Numbered from the stretch's first letter, positions 8,949 to 18,650 are shown. The stretch is DNA of 64,000 nucleotides from Labilithrix luteola (GCF_001263205.1 NZ_CP012333.1:11699501-11763500); one strand, 5' to 3'. Program-made: numbers and translations. Notes: generated by a model from the letters alone, not told the origin.

Positions 8949-10776
8949 CAAGCCGCGCGCCGCCACCTTCCCGCTCTTCGTAGCGAAGGGTGCCGCCGTG
9001 CGCCTCGACGATCTCGCGCGCGATGTAGAGGCCGATCCCCGAGCCGCGGAGGCCCGCGTCGCCCGCGCGATGATGTTCGACCCGGAAGAACTTCTCGAAG
9101 ATGCGCTCTCGAAACTCCGCCGGAACGCCCGGTCCGGAGTCCTCGACGGCGACCACGATCCGATCGGCAACCTCGTCGACGCCCAGCCTGATCGTCCCGC
9201 CGGCCGGCGTGTACTTCATGGCGTTGGCGAGGAGGTTCGCGAGGACCACGTGAAGGCGTGCCGCGTCCCCACGAATCGTGAGGCCTGTGCGCTCGGCGCC
9301 GTCGACCACGAGTTCGATCCCCGACTCCTTGCAGGACGTTTGCACGGCCGAAGCCTCTCGCGCGACGAGCGCCGCGACGTCGACGCGATCCCAATTGAGC
9401 CTGAGCTGGCCCGCTTCGATGCGCGTGAGGTCGAGGAACTCGTCGATGGTTCCGGCGAGCTGCTCGACCCCGAGCAGCGCCGTGTGCACGAGCTCGCGGT
9501 CCCTGTCGGTCAGGGAAAGCGCGCGCTCGTTCAGCATCAGAAGGGTCATGCGGAAGGTCGTGAGCGGCGTGCGGAGCTCGTGCGAGGCGACGGCGATCAG
9601 CTCCGTTCGCATCTCGTCGAGGCGCGCGAGCTCGGTCACGTCGGAGAGGATCAGAACGGCGCCCCGCTGCCCGTCGGGCAAACCCGTGATCGGCACCACG
9701 CGAGGGAGCAGTTTGCGCTTCGAGCCTCCCACGTCGATCGCGACGGCGTTGGTCAGGTCCACCGCCCCGGCCGCCCCGGCCTTGCGACCGTCGAGAACGT
9801 CTCTCAACAGTGCACGCGTCCTGTCCGCGATGGGCAGCGCATCGAGGCCCTTCGAAAGCTGCCCCGCCTCGACGCGGAGGACGGAGCTGGCCGTCGGGTT
9901 TGCCGACGCGACCGTGCCGTCCGGCCCCACCACGACGACCGCATCGGGGAGCGCGGCCAGGGTCGCCTCGAGCGTCTCCTTCGCGCGAAGCACCTCGCCG
10001 ACGTTGGCCTTCCGAAAGGCGCCCAGATCCTCCGCCATCCGATTGAATCCGCCAGCGAGCCTTCCTAGCTCGTCGGCTCCGTCACTCGGCACGCGTCGAT
10101 CGAAGTCACCGCGGCGCATCGCTTCGACGGCCCCGGTGAGGTTTCGGATGGGCACCACCACGGTGCGCGCCACGTAGGATGCGACGAGCACGGAGAACGC
10201 GAGGGCCGCGAGCGTTACCCCGAAGAGGACCTCGGTCGACCGTACCGCGCGGTCCCGGGCCCAGGTCGCGACACTCTGCGCGGATCGGAAGTGCTCATCG
10301 CGGATGCGTGCCGTCTCGCCGACCGCGCGACGAAGGAGCGGATTGACCTCCTCGTGATAACGGAGGCGTGCCTCCGGATCACGAGCGTGCGCGACGAGCG
10401 CGTCCCCCGCTCGGTGGTACGCATCGACGTCGCGTTTGACGGCGGCGTACGTCTCCGGCTCGCCTGGTTCCGTGAGCACGTCCCCCAGGCGCGCCAGGGC
10501 GTCCGCGACCGCCTTGCGCGTAGCCTCGAGCGAGCGCCGACCGCGGGCCTCGTCGGTCAGGGTGAGGAGGAGCGCATCGTCCTCGCGCTCGAGCGCCGTC
10601 GCGAGCGAAGCCGTCGCCGCGGTGGTCTGCTCGCTATCGTGGAGCGTCGCATCGACGACGCGGCTCATGTCATGGAACGCAAGGACGCTCCAGGCGCTGG
10701 AGACGGCCGTCGCGCAAACGAGCAAGGCACCAGCAATGAGAAACTTCGCGCGGATGCCGAGAGCCGATCGCGTCAT
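8929..10776 (-). CDS. Membrane sensor histidine kinase (HAMP-PAS-HisKA-HATPase)
   Basis: 615 residues. TM1 is at about 10-32 and TM2 at about 183-203, enclosing a helical periplasmic sensor of 150 residues. HAMP (205-258) is followed by a PAS domain (268-380), a HisKA domain with phospho-accepting His399 in ASHELRTPLT, and a HATPase with N box LANLLANAMKYTP, G1 DSGPGVP and G2 GSGIGLYIA. All catalytic boxes are intact. The start overlaps the stop of the response regulator gene by four bases, so they form a coupled two-component pair. It probably senses an envelope or ion signal, given the co-transcribed magnesium ATPase; the ligand is unknown. Confidence 0.9.
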   Translation of the reverse strand: MTRSALGIRAKFLIAGALLVCATAVSSAWSVLAFHDMSRVVDATLHDSEQTTAATASLATALEREDDALLLTLTDEARGRRSLEATRKAVADALARLGDVLTEPGEPETYAAVKRDVDAYHRAGDALVAHARDPEARLRYHEEVNPLLRRAVGETARIRDEHFRSAQSVATWARDRAVRSTEVLFGVTLAALAFSVLVASYVARTVVVPIRNLTGAVEAMRRGDFDRRVPSDGADELGRLAGGFNRMAEDLGAFRKANVGEVLRAKETLEATLAALPDAVVVVGPDGTVASANPTASSVLRVEAGQLSKGLDALPIADRTRALLRDVLDGRKAGAAGAVDLTNAVAIDVGGSKRKLLPRVVPITGLPDGQRGAVLILSDVTELARLDEMRTELIAVASHELRTPLTTFRMTLLMLNERALSLTDRDRELVHTALLGVEQLAGTIDEFLDLTRIEAGQLRLNWDRVDVAALVAREASAVQTSCKESGIELVVDGAERTGLTIRGDAARLHVVLANLLANAMKYTPAGGTIRLGVDEVADRIVVAVEDSGPGVPAEFRERIFEKFFRVEHHRAGDAGLRGSGIGLYIAREIVEAHGGTLRYEEREGGGARLVMQLPR

Positions 10777-12155
10777 GCGAGCCCGTAGCGCTTACGCTTC
10801 CGCTGGAGTGTCGTGCTGTCGATGCCGAGCAGCTTGGCGGCGGCCTCGAGCGTCGTCGAACGCGCGATCACGCGAGCGATGTGCTCGCGCTCGAGCGCAT
10901 CGAGCGAAACGTCCCCGCCGATGGTGATCTCCGCGGGCGACGTCGTTCCCGCCGATGCTCCCTCCGTGATGGCCGGCACGCCAAGGTCCTCCGGCTCGAT
11001 CGAGGGTCCGGGGCTCAGGATGACGCCACGCTCGATCGCGTTGCGTAGCTCGCGGAGATTGCCCGGCCAGCCGTAGCCTCGGATGGCACGTTCCGCCCCG
11101 CTCGAGAGCAAGAGGTCCGAGCGGTTTTGGCGGACCTTCGCACGCGCCAGGTAGTGTGCGCTCAGCGCAGACAGATCCTCTCGGCGCTCGCGGAGCGGCG
11201 TCATGACCAAGCTCAGGACGTTCAGTCGAAAGAGCAGATCCTCTCGAAAACGACCTGCCTTCACGTCGTCTTCCAACCCCCGGTTGGTCGCAGCCACGAG
11301 TCGTACGTCGGCGTGCCGCTCCTTGGCCTCGCCCACGCGCTCGTAGGTGCGATCGTTCAAAAACCGGAGTAGCCCCGCCTGCGCTTCGAGCGTGAGATCG
11401 CCGACTTCATCGAGGAAGAGCACGCCCCCTTCCGCCTCCTGCACCTTGCCGGCAGCATCGTTCGTGGCGCCGGTGAACGCTCCGCGCTTGTGGCCGAACA
11501 GGGTGCTCGTCATGAGCTCGCGCGAGAGTGATGGACAGTTCACGGAGACGAAGGGCCCCGAAGCGCGAGGCCCGTGCTGCCAGAGCCATCGCGCCATGAC
11601 GTTCTTGCCGGTTCCGCTCTCCCCGCGCAGAAGCACCGGGACATCGGCGGCGGCAACGCGCGCCGCCTGCTTCATCACGTTCCAGAACGTCGGACTCTCG
11701 GTCTCGAAGAAGTCGTCGTCGGCGCCGGCTTCCCGCAGCCGAACCTCGGCATCGCGCAGTTGGCGTTCGAGTTGCTGGCCCTCGAGCGCACGCCGCACGG
11801 CAAGACGCACTTGCTCCGGGGTGAAGGGCTTCGGCAGGTAGTCTTTCGCGCCGCGCTTCATGGCGTCGACGGCGCTGTCGAACGTCGCGAAAGCCGTGAT
11901 CACGATGATCGCCGCCCCTGGCTGACGGCGCAGCATGTCGGGGATGGCATCCAGGCCGGATTCGCTCCCCAGCCACAGGTCGAGGAGGATGACGTCGAAG
12001 CGGCCGCGTTCGAGCGCCTCGAGCGCAGCCAAACTCGCGCCGACCCCCAGAACGCGACCACCGTCCGCCTCCAAGCAGAGGCGGAGCGACTGCCGGACGC
12101 CGGGATCGTCGTCGACGACCAGCGCAGAGAACGAGGCGTGCTGAGGCGTCTCCAT
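10773..12155 (-). CDS. NtrC-family sigma54-dependent response regulator
   Basis: 460 residues from the ATG at 12155, where the receiver begins; the frame stays open further upstream but reads Arg/His-rich noise. The receiver (about 10-125) has the acidic pair DDD near residue 16, phospho-acceptor Asp59 (VILLDL) and the conserved Lys (YLPKPF). The AAA+ domain has Walker A GESGTGKN, the sigma54-contacting GAFTGA loop, Walker B GGVLFLDE and the GYGWPGNLREL element. A Fis-type HTH closes the protein (LEAAAKLLGIDSTTLQRKRK). It should activate sigma54 promoters when phosphorylated by the adjacent kinase. A gap of 32 bases separates it from mgtA. Confidence 0.92.
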   Translation of the reverse strand: METPQHASFSALVVDDDPGVRQSLRLCLEADGGRVLGVGASLAALEALERGRFDVILLDLWLGSESGLDAIPDMLRRQPGAAIIVITAFATFDSAVDAMKRGAKDYLPKPFTPEQVRLAVRRALEGQQLERQLRDAEVRLREAGADDDFFETESPTFWNVMKQAARVAAADVPVLLRGESGTGKNVMARWLWQHGPRASGPFVSVNCPSLSRELMTSTLFGHKRGAFTGATNDAAGKVQEAEGGVLFLDEVGDLTLEAQAGLLRFLNDRTYERVGEAKERHADVRLVAATNRGLEDDVKAGRFREDLLFRLNVLSLVMTPLRERREDLSALSAHYLARAKVRQNRSDLLLSSGAERAIRGYGWPGNLRELRNAIERGVILSPGPSIEPEDLGVPAITEGASAGTTSPAEITIGGDVSLDALEREHIARVIARSTTLEAAAKLLGIDSTTLQRKRKRYGLA

Positions 12156-12187
12156 GGTGCGCGAAGATACTCCCTGCGTGTCCACGC

Positions 12188-14917
12188 TCAAAGCCACGAA
12201 CCGAAGCGGCGGACGTACCAGGTCTTCACCAACTGCGTCAGCGTGCAGTACGAGAGCAGGATGGCGACGAGCCAGGGAAAATAGGAGAGCGGCAGAGGTC
12301 TGAGTCCGACGGCCGCGCCGATGGGTGTGAACGGAATGGCGATCCCCACCGTCATCACCGTTGCCGTGAGCGCGATGACCGGCGGCGCAGCGCGGCTCTG
12401 AATGAAAGGAATCTTCTGCGTGCGAATCATGTGAACGATGAGCGTCTGCGAGAGCAGCCCTTCGATGAACCACCCGCTCTGAAAGAGCGCTTGCTGGGCC
12501 GGAGAGCGCGCGCCGAAGACGAACCAGAGGACGACGAACGTGACGATGTCGAAGAGCGAGCTAATCGGCCCGATGAAGAGCATGAAGCGTCGAAGGTTCG
12601 GAGCGTCCCATCGCCGTGGGGTCCGCAGGAAGTCCTCGTCCATGCGATCCCAGGGGATCGAGAGCTGCGAGACGTCGTAGAGGAGATTCTGGATCAGAAG
12701 GTGGATCGCGAGCATCGGCAGGAACGGAAGAAACACGCTCGCGACGAGGACGGAGAAGACGTTCCCGAAGTTCGATGACGCCGTCATCTTCAGGTACTTC
12801 ATCATGTTCCCGAAGGTGGTTCGGCCCTCGAGCACGCCCTCTTCCAGAACCATCAGGCTCTTCTCGAGGAGAATGATGTCGGCGGACTCCTTGGCGATGT
12901 CGACGGCCGTGTCGACGGAGATGCCGATGTCTGCGTCGCGTAGCGCCGGCGCGTCGTTGATTCCGTCGCCGAGGAAGCCGACCGTGTGTCCGCTCGCTTT
13001 GAGGACCCGCACCACACGTGACTTCTGCAGCGGATTGAGCTTCGCGAAGATCGTCGCGTGTGCCGAGGCCTCCCTCAGCGCGCTGTCGTCGAGCTCGTCG
13101 AGATCGGCCCCACGCAGCACCCCCTTCACCGTGAGCCCCACGTCGCGACAGACTTTGCTCGCCACGATCTCGTTGTCGCCGGTCAGCACCTTGACCTCGA
13201 CGCCGTGACGAGCGAGCGCCTCCAGGGCGGGCTGCGCGCTGTCGCGCGGCGGGTCGAGAAACCCGATGTAACCGGCCAGCGTGAGTCCACGTTCGTCGTC
13301 GACGCTGTAGACGTTCTTGTCGGCCGGGTCCTCGCGGTAGGCGACGGCGATGACACGCATCCCGTCCTCGTTCATCACGCGCGTCACCCTGGCCACGTGC
13401 TTGCGGATCAGATCGGTGACGGGGCCGACCTCGCCGGCGATCTCGACCTTGTCGCAGACCGCCAGCACCTCGTCGATCGCGCCCTTGCAGATGAGGAGGC
13501 GCTTGCCCTCTTCGGTCGCGACGACGACGGACATACGGCGGCGCATGAAGTCGAACGGGATCTCATCGACCTTCTCCAGCGCCCGGAGCTCCGCCGCGTG
13601 CGACCGCATCTGGGCGTGTTCGAGGACTGCGCGGTCGAGAAGGTTGCGAAGGCCCGTTTGGTGGGAGCTGTTCAAGTACGCGAGGCGCAGCACCTCGCGG
13701 GACTCCTGACCGACGACGTCGACGTGCTGCTCGAGGACGATTCGGTCTTGCGTCAGCGTGCCCGTCTTGTCGGTGCAAAGGACGTCCATCGCGCCGAAGT
13801 TCTGGATGGCGTTGAGGCGCTTGACGACGACCTTCTTGTTCGCCATCGCGAGAGCGCCGCGCGCGAGGTTCGCGCTCACGATCAACGCGAGCATCTCCGG
13901 CACGAGCCCCACCGCGACCGAAATGGCGAAGAGCGCAGCCTCTTGCCAATCGTGCTTCGTGAAGCCGTTGAGCAGCAAGACGACGGGCGCCATCACCGCG
14001 ATGAAGCGGATGAGCAGCCAGGTGACGTTCGACACGCCCACGTCGAAGCTCGTGAGCGGACGAGGGCCGAGCAAGCTTCCGGCGATCGAGCCGAACCACG
14101 TTCGCGCCCCCGTCTGGAGTACGACCGCCGTCGCGGTTCCGCTCACCACGTTCGTCCCCATCAGCGCGATGTTCGGGAGGCCCTGGACGTCTGGTCGGGC
14201 GCTTCGAGCTCCCTCGGCCGCAGGGGAGAGAAGGCCCTCCGTTGCACTCTTCTCGACGGGCATCGACTCGCCGGTGAGGACCGCCTGGTTGACGAAGAGA
14301 TCCTTCGCCGTGAGCAGCCGCACGTCGGCCGGCACCATGTCTCCGGCAGCAAGCGCAACCACGTCACCAGGCACGAGCTCGCGCATGGCGATCTCTCGTC
14401 GCTTCGCAGGCTTGTCCGGTGCGTTGTCTCGCCGGCGCAGGACGGTCGCGGTCGTCCTCACGAGCGCGCGCAATTGTTCGGCGGCGCGCCCCGAGCGGAA
14501 CTCCTGCGCGAAGCGGATGCCCACGCTGATGGCGATCATGACGCCGATGATGATCGGCCCGGCGAGCTCGTCGGGTGAGCTCCAGAGGTCGATCGCCGCG
14601 AGGCCCACGAGCACCGCGTTGAACGGGTTCTTGAAAGCGGAGAGCAACTGAACGTACCAGGACGGTGGCCGCTCTCGCGCGACCTCGTTGGGCCCGCATG
14701 CGAGCAGGAGCTCTGCCGCCGTCGAGTCCGTAAGACCGCGCGACGTCGCCTGCAGTTCGGCGAGAACCGCATCGGCGCCGCTCAGCGAGGCCGTCCGAAG
14801 GCGTTCCGCTTTCGCGGCCAGAACGTCCGCATCGCCCTTGCGAGCGGCTGCGCGGGGAGCCGTCGTCGCGCGAGACGCGAGAGGCGCATCAATGGTGTTG
14901 CTGGCGTCGTGGGGCAT
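12188..14917 (-). CDS. mgtA: Magnesium-translocating P-type ATPase (MgtA type)
   Basis: 909 residues, the usual length for type IIIB P-ATPases. The actuator motif LTGES is at 214-218 and the phosphorylation site DKTGTLT at 383 (Asp383). The hinge GDGINDAPALRDADIGIS and a long C-terminal membrane region with FGNMMKYLKMTASSNFGNVFS and QNLLYD match the MgtA/MgtB branch. The family imports Mg2+ across the inner membrane using ATP. The ribosome binding site GAGGAAG sits eight bases before the ATG. It is the first gene of an operon with a sigma54 activator and sensor kinase, and a sigma54-type promoter lies just upstream, so control by that pair is likely. Confidence 0.92.
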   Translation of the reverse strand: MPHDASNTIDAPLASRATTAPRAAARKGDADVLAAKAERLRTASLSGADAVLAELQATSRGLTDSTAAELLLACGPNEVARERPPSWYVQLLSAFKNPFNAVLVGLAAIDLWSSPDELAGPIIIGVMIAISVGIRFAQEFRSGRAAEQLRALVRTTATVLRRRDNAPDKPAKRREIAMRELVPGDVVALAAGDMVPADVRLLTAKDLFVNQAVLTGESMPVEKSATEGLLSPAAEGARSARPDVQGLPNIALMGTNVVSGTATAVVLQTGARTWFGSIAGSLLGPRPLTSFDVGVSNVTWLLIRFIAVMAPVVLLLNGFTKHDWQEAALFAISVAVGLVPEMLALIVSANLARGALAMANKKVVVKRLNAIQNFGAMDVLCTDKTGTLTQDRIVLEQHVDVVGQESREVLRLAYLNSSHQTGLRNLLDRAVLEHAQMRSHAAELRALEKVDEIPFDFMRRRMSVVVATEEGKRLLICKGAIDEVLAVCDKVEIAGEVGPVTDLIRKHVARVTRVMNEDGMRVIAVAYREDPADKNVYSVDDERGLTLAGYIGFLDPPRDSAQPALEALARHGVEVKVLTGDNEIVASKVCRDVGLTVKGVLRGADLDELDDSALREASAHATIFAKLNPLQKSRVVRVLKASGHTVGFLGDGINDAPALRDADIGISVDTAVDIAKESADIILLEKSLMVLEEGVLEGRTTFGNMMKYLKMTASSNFGNVFSVLVASVFLPFLPMLAIHLLIQNLLYDVSQLSIPWDRMDEDFLRTPRRWDAPNLRRFMLFIGPISSLFDIVTFVVLWFVFGARSPAQQALFQSGWFIEGLLSQTLIVHMIRTQKIPFIQSRAAPPVIALTATVMTVGIAIPFTPIGAAVGLRPLPLSYFPWLVAILLSYCTLTQLVKTWYVRRFGSWL

Positions 14918-14943
14918 GGCAGCGTCTTCCTCGACGCGCGCTG

Positions 14944-14960
14944 AGCAGGCGGTGTGCCAC
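14944..14960 (-). promoter_or_regulatory. Sigma54 (-24/-12) promoter of the mgtA operon
   Basis: The minus strand reads GTGGCACACCGCCTGCT, matching the -24/-12 pattern TGGCACR-N4-TTGCW with one mismatch in the -12 box (CTGC for TTGC) and exact GG-N10-GC spacing. Transcription would start near 14933, about 16 bases before the mgtA ATG, leaving room for the GAGGAAG site. The operon encodes a sigma54 activator, which supports the call. Confidence 0.65.
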
Positions 14961-15515
14961 CACGAAGATTCTCGCGATCGCGCAGGGGTGCTCGAGGCTT
15001 CGCGTTGGCGTTACGGCGTTGTGCCCGGCAGCCCGGTCGGTGATCGGGCAATTTGCCTGGATGGCGAGCCCTAGGCGCACGAACCGCCCCTTGGGAATCG
15101 GACCGGCACGCGCGGTGCTCAACACGGGCAACGTTATGAACGCCTTTGTCGTAGACGCCCTCTTCCTTGGCGGAGCGATGCTGGTCGCGGTGGCGAACTC
15201 GCATTTCGAAAAGCGCCGGCGCGTCAAGCTGAGGCTTCGGCGTGGCGCGACGCACGACTTGGTTGCGTCGTCGCGCGGCCGCAACGAGGGCGGCCCGCGT
15301 CCGACGGCCAACGGATCGATGAGCCATACGGACGTCTGAGCCGTGGCGGCGGGATGCCGGAATCGCGCGTCGGCAGCGTCGGCAAGTTGCGCCCACGCTG
15401 TGTCGTCTTTCGTTGGGGAACGCGCGCATTCGCGCGGATGGGAGCGTGGCCGAGGGCGTGGCCGAGAGCTTGCTATCGGCCGCCGCGTCCCTCCCTCCAA
15501 CTCGGTTCGGCAAAC
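14961..15515. other. Intergenic region with one doubtful small ORF
   Basis: This stretch separates the leftward mgtA operon from the rightward envelope operon. A possible small plus-strand protein could start at 15136 and end at 15339 (67 residues) with one hydrophobic segment (NAFVVDALFLGGAMLVAVAN) followed by a basic tail. The minus strand is also open across it, so the coding case is weak. No RNA gene or activator-site repeats were recognised. Confidence 0.3.
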
Positions 15516-16088
15516 GTGATCCTCTTCGACGTCAAACGGCAACCATCCCTCGATTCGCATCCACCGCGCTTCGCGCTTCTCGTCTCGCTGCTCGCCGTCG
15601 GTTCAACGCTCGGCTGCGGCGCACTCCTCGACAGCCCACCGCAAACGTCCGTCGTTCTCGAAAACCGCTATCCGACCGCGCCGACCGACGCGCTCGTGGT
15701 CTACGACGCGTACTGGCAGAACGTGTCCTTCAAGGGACAGCCGCTCGCGCCAGGGACCGCATCAGCTCCTCAAGACGCGGTTCCGGCATCAGCGGACAAC
15801 AGGGCGTTCGTCGTTCTCGCTCCGGGGTGGGACCCGTCGAGCACGCCGCCGACGACGAAGCTCGTCGTCATGCAGTCACGGAGCGGGTTCGCGATCGCCT
15901 TGGGTGACACGCTCCGCATCCCGGTCGACGACGAGCACTTCATCGGCAACTGCGCGGCGGGGAGCTCGCTCACCCAGGAGCAAGCGGACTTCCTGACCCA
16001 GATCGTCTTCACGGCCGACTTTGCCGGCCGGCGCTACGACGCGTCGACCTGCTCGACGACACCCCAGGAGGACGCCGTTGCCCCTTGA
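15516..16088 (+). CDS. Small lipoprotein, unknown function
   Basis: 190 residues from a GTG at 15516; an ATG at 15354 would place 54 Arg/Pro-rich residues before the signal peptide and is less likely. The signal sequence FALLVSLLAVGSTLGC ends in a lipobox, so the mature protein is lipid-anchored. The rest is soluble with no recognised domain and a few Cys near the C-terminus (NCAAG, TCSTT). The end overlaps the porin start by 11 bases, so it is probably an envelope partner of the porin and beta-barrel proteins that follow. Confidence 0.7.
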   Translation: MILFDVKRQPSLDSHPPRFALLVSLLAVGSTLGCGALLDSPPQTSVVLENRYPTAPTDALVVYDAYWQNVSFKGQPLAPGTASAPQDAVPASADNRAFVVLAPGWDPSSTPPTTKLVVMQSRSGFAIALGDTLRIPVDDEHFIGNCAAGSSLTQEQADFLTQIVFTADFAGRRYDASTCSTTPQEDAVAP

Positions 16089-17571
16089 ACGCCGAATGCG
16101 CTCGAGGCGAGCGGCCGACTACGTCGTCTGCCTCGTCCTCGGTGGCGGCTGTGCGCTCTACTCGACGCCCGCCGCCGCGCAGCCCGTGCCGCCCGCACCT
16201 CACGACGAGGAGGCCTTCGACGTGATGAAGGAGCTCTCGCGCCGAGGGCTGCACGACATCCACGACGAGAGCTGGAACCTTTACGGCCAGTACACGTTCA
16301 TCACCAGCTACAAGCCGCCGATCTCCGCGCCGTACACCAACGTGAACGGAAGCCCGAACTCTCTCTGGCCCCAGGCCGAGCGCGGGTTCACCAGCACGTT
16401 CACTCTGTTCGGCGGGATCCGACTCTGGCGCGGCGCGGAAGCGTACGTCGTACCGGAGCTGATCGCGGAACGCGCCTTCTCGACGCTCCATGGACTCGGC
16501 GGCTCGACGGAGAACTTCGAGCTTCAAAAGACCGGCTCGGAGGCGCCGACTCTCTATCGCTCACGACTCTTTCTGCAGCAGACGATCGGCCTCGGCGGAG
16601 GGCGCATCGAGAAGACATCGGATCCGATGCAGCTTGCAGCCACCGTCGACAGCCGGCGCCTCGTGCTCACCGTCGGCAACTTCTCCGCGCTCGACATCTT
16701 CGACCGAAACGGCGTCATCGGTGACCTTCGGCAAACGTTCTTCAACGAGGCCTTCATGACCCACGCATCGTGGGACTTCCCAGCGTCCGCACGCGGCTAC
16801 ACGTACGGCGCCACCGCCGAGCTCTACCTCGGGGACTGGGCCGTGCGCATCGGTCGTCTCGCGCCGCCGGCAAACCCGAACGACTACCCCATCGATGCCC
16901 GTCTCTGGAAGTACTACGGCGACCAGATCGAGATCGAGCACGATCACGTTCTCTTCAAACGGCCGGGAGCCGTGCGCGTCCTCGCGTACAGAAACCACGA
17001 GAACTTGGGGCGGTTCGACGACGCGATTGCTGCCGTCGATGCCGATCCGAAGAAGAACGCGGCGGCATGCACGAGTTACAACTACGGCTCCGGCAACTTC
17101 AGGGCGCCTGATTTTTGCTGGGTTCGCAGGCCCCAAGTGAAGGTGGGCGTGGGCGTGAACGTCGAGCAGTCCATCGGCGACGGCATCGGAGCCTTCGCGC
17201 GCGCCATGTACTCGGACGGTCGGACCGAGGTCGACGCCTTCGACTCTGCCGACCGCGACTTCTCGGCCGGCGTCGTGGCACATGGCTCACTCTGGCAACG
17301 CCCGCTCGATGTGACCGGCGTTGCGTTCGCCGCCACGTGGATCTCCGGCGCGCACGCCCGGTACATGGCCCGCGGTGGAATCGACGCCTTCACCGGCGAC
17401 GGGCGACTCGACCACGCGGCCCCCGAGGAGCTCTTCGAGGTCTTCTACTCGCTAAACCTGCTGAAGGCTCTCTGGCTCTCCGGCGACTACCAGTTCCTTG
17501 CCCACCCTGCGTACAACGCCGACCGCGGCCCCGAGCACGTCATCTCCGGGAGGTTCCATGCGGAGTTCTAG
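16078..17571 (+). CDS. OprB-like carbohydrate-selective porin
   Basis: 497 residues from a TTG start at 16078. A perfect AGGAGG lies at 16066-16071, six bases before the TTG, while the in-frame ATG at 16096 is too far from it. The signal peptide (VVCLVLGGG…STPAAAQ) is Sec type. The mature protein begins with a short helix, then SWNLYGQYTFITSYKP and PNSLWPQAERGFTSTFTLFGG, typical of the OprB carbohydrate porin family, and ends in Phe as outer-membrane barrels do. It should form a trimeric or monomeric channel for sugars or other small solutes. It overlaps its neighbours on both sides by 11 and 14 bases, showing tight co-translation. Confidence 0.82.
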   Translation: MPLERRMRSRRAADYVVCLVLGGGCALYSTPAAAQPVPPAPHDEEAFDVMKELSRRGLHDIHDESWNLYGQYTFITSYKPPISAPYTNVNGSPNSLWPQAERGFTSTFTLFGGIRLWRGAEAYVVPELIAERAFSTLHGLGGSTENFELQKTGSEAPTLYRSRLFLQQTIGLGGGRIEKTSDPMQLAATVDSRRLVLTVGNFSALDIFDRNGVIGDLRQTFFNEAFMTHASWDFPASARGYTYGATAELYLGDWAVRIGRLAPPANPNDYPIDARLWKYYGDQIEIEHDHVLFKRPGAVRVLAYRNHENLGRFDDAIAAVDADPKKNAAACTSYNYGSGNFRAPDFCWVRRPQVKVGVGVNVEQSIGDGIGAFARAMYSDGRTEVDAFDSADRDFSAGVVAHGSLWQRPLDVTGVAFAATWISGAHARYMARGGIDAFTGDGRLDHAAPEELFEVFYSLNLLKALWLSGDYQFLAHPAYNADRGPEHVISGRFHAEF

Positions 17572-18559
17572 CTCGCGCCGCACGCTCTTCAGCATCGTGG
17601 TGGCGCTCATGATGTCCGTCTGGACGTCCTCGGCAAATGCACAGCAAATGGCCCAGGGATTCGAGCTCGAGCGACTGTACACGTCGGCTCCGGGGGCGAG
17701 CTGGTTCGTGATGGACTCTCTCGACATGCACGGCGGCCTTGGCGGCGCGGCGAGCATGATCGTGAGCTATGCACGCAATCCGCTTCGTGTCAGCGACGGC
17801 ACGCAGCATCTCACGGTCGTGTCCGACGCGGCCTTCCTCGAGCTCGGATGCGCGGCAACCTACGACCGATTCCGCTTGTACGCGAGCTTCGCGTCTCCGC
17901 TCACCGTCCAAGGCAACAGTGGAACCGTGGGCGGGTACACCTTCACGGCGCCGAGCGTCGACCCGTCCTCGGCGCCGGACGCGGCGTTTCACGCTCGCGT
18001 GGGCTTCGACGCAAGAATCGTTGGCGACCACGCGAGCTCGTTTCGCATGGGGCTCGGCGCTCAATTCTGGATCCCGGGAGGCTCGCCTGGCTCGCTGCGA
18101 GAGAATTACCTGAGTGACGGGCCTCCGAGCGATTCACTCGGCGCATACAACGCGATGGCGCGCGTTCTCTTTGCAGGAGACATTGGGCTCCTGACGTACG
18201 CCGGTCATCTTGGTTTCCATCTGCGTCCGCTGGACGACTCCCCCACGCCGGAAAGTCCTCGAGGAAGTGAAGGCCTCTTTGGCGCCGCCGCGGGCGTCAA
18301 GGTGTCACCCTGGGCAGGCCAGCGCGTTCGTCTCGTGCTCGGACCGGAGGTGTTCGGCACGACTGCGCTCCGGTCCTTCCTGGGCGCGCACACGACAGGA
18401 ATCGAAGCGCTCGCGACCGTTCGCATCGAGGGAACGTCGGACGACGCTCCGCAGCTGCGGTTCAGGGTTGGCGCGGGCGGAGGCCTCGACCCACATTTCG
18501 GGGCGCCCGAGAGCCGCGTCGTGCTCGGCATCGAGCTGTTCGAGTTCAGCTCCAACTAG
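17558..18559 (+). CDS. Outer-membrane beta-barrel protein
   Basis: 333 residues from the ATG at 17558, with GGGAGG just before it and 14 bases of overlap with the porin gene. It has a Sec signal peptide ending SSANAQ. The mature N-terminus (QGFELERLYTSAPGASWFVMDSLDMHGGLGG) resembles the barrel half of myxobacterial OmpA-like proteins, but no peptidoglycan-binding OmpA C-domain follows. Alternating strands with aromatic residues continue to the end. Likely an outer-membrane barrel working with the porin; the exact function is unknown. Confidence 0.7.
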   Translation: MRSSSSRRTLFSIVVALMMSVWTSSANAQQMAQGFELERLYTSAPGASWFVMDSLDMHGGLGGAASMIVSYARNPLRVSDGTQHLTVVSDAAFLELGCAATYDRFRLYASFASPLTVQGNSGTVGGYTFTAPSVDPSSAPDAAFHARVGFDARIVGDHASSFRMGLGAQFWIPGGSPGSLRENYLSDGPPSDSLGAYNAMARVLFAGDIGLLTYAGHLGFHLRPLDDSPTPESPRGSEGLFGAAAGVKVSPWAGQRVRLVLGPEVFGTTALRSFLGAHTTGIEALATVRIEGTSDDAPQLRFRVGAGGGLDPHFGAPESRVVLGIELFEFSSN

Positions 18560-18650
18560 TCCGAGATGCCCGCCCTGGCGCGCGGCGATCCGTTCGTGCC
18601 TGCATGGGCGTCCTGAACTCCGCTGGTCGTTCGTGCTATCGGATCGGGGG

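Noticed and set aside
15019..15339. Small ORF as a certain membrane protein
   Set aside because: One hydrophobic segment only; the opposite strand is open over the same region and no ribosome site is convincing, so it is listed only as part of the gap.
18210..18650. 5' extension of the hypothetical gene at 18651
   Set aside because: It runs through the beta-barrel gene in another frame; the good start is the ATG at 18651.
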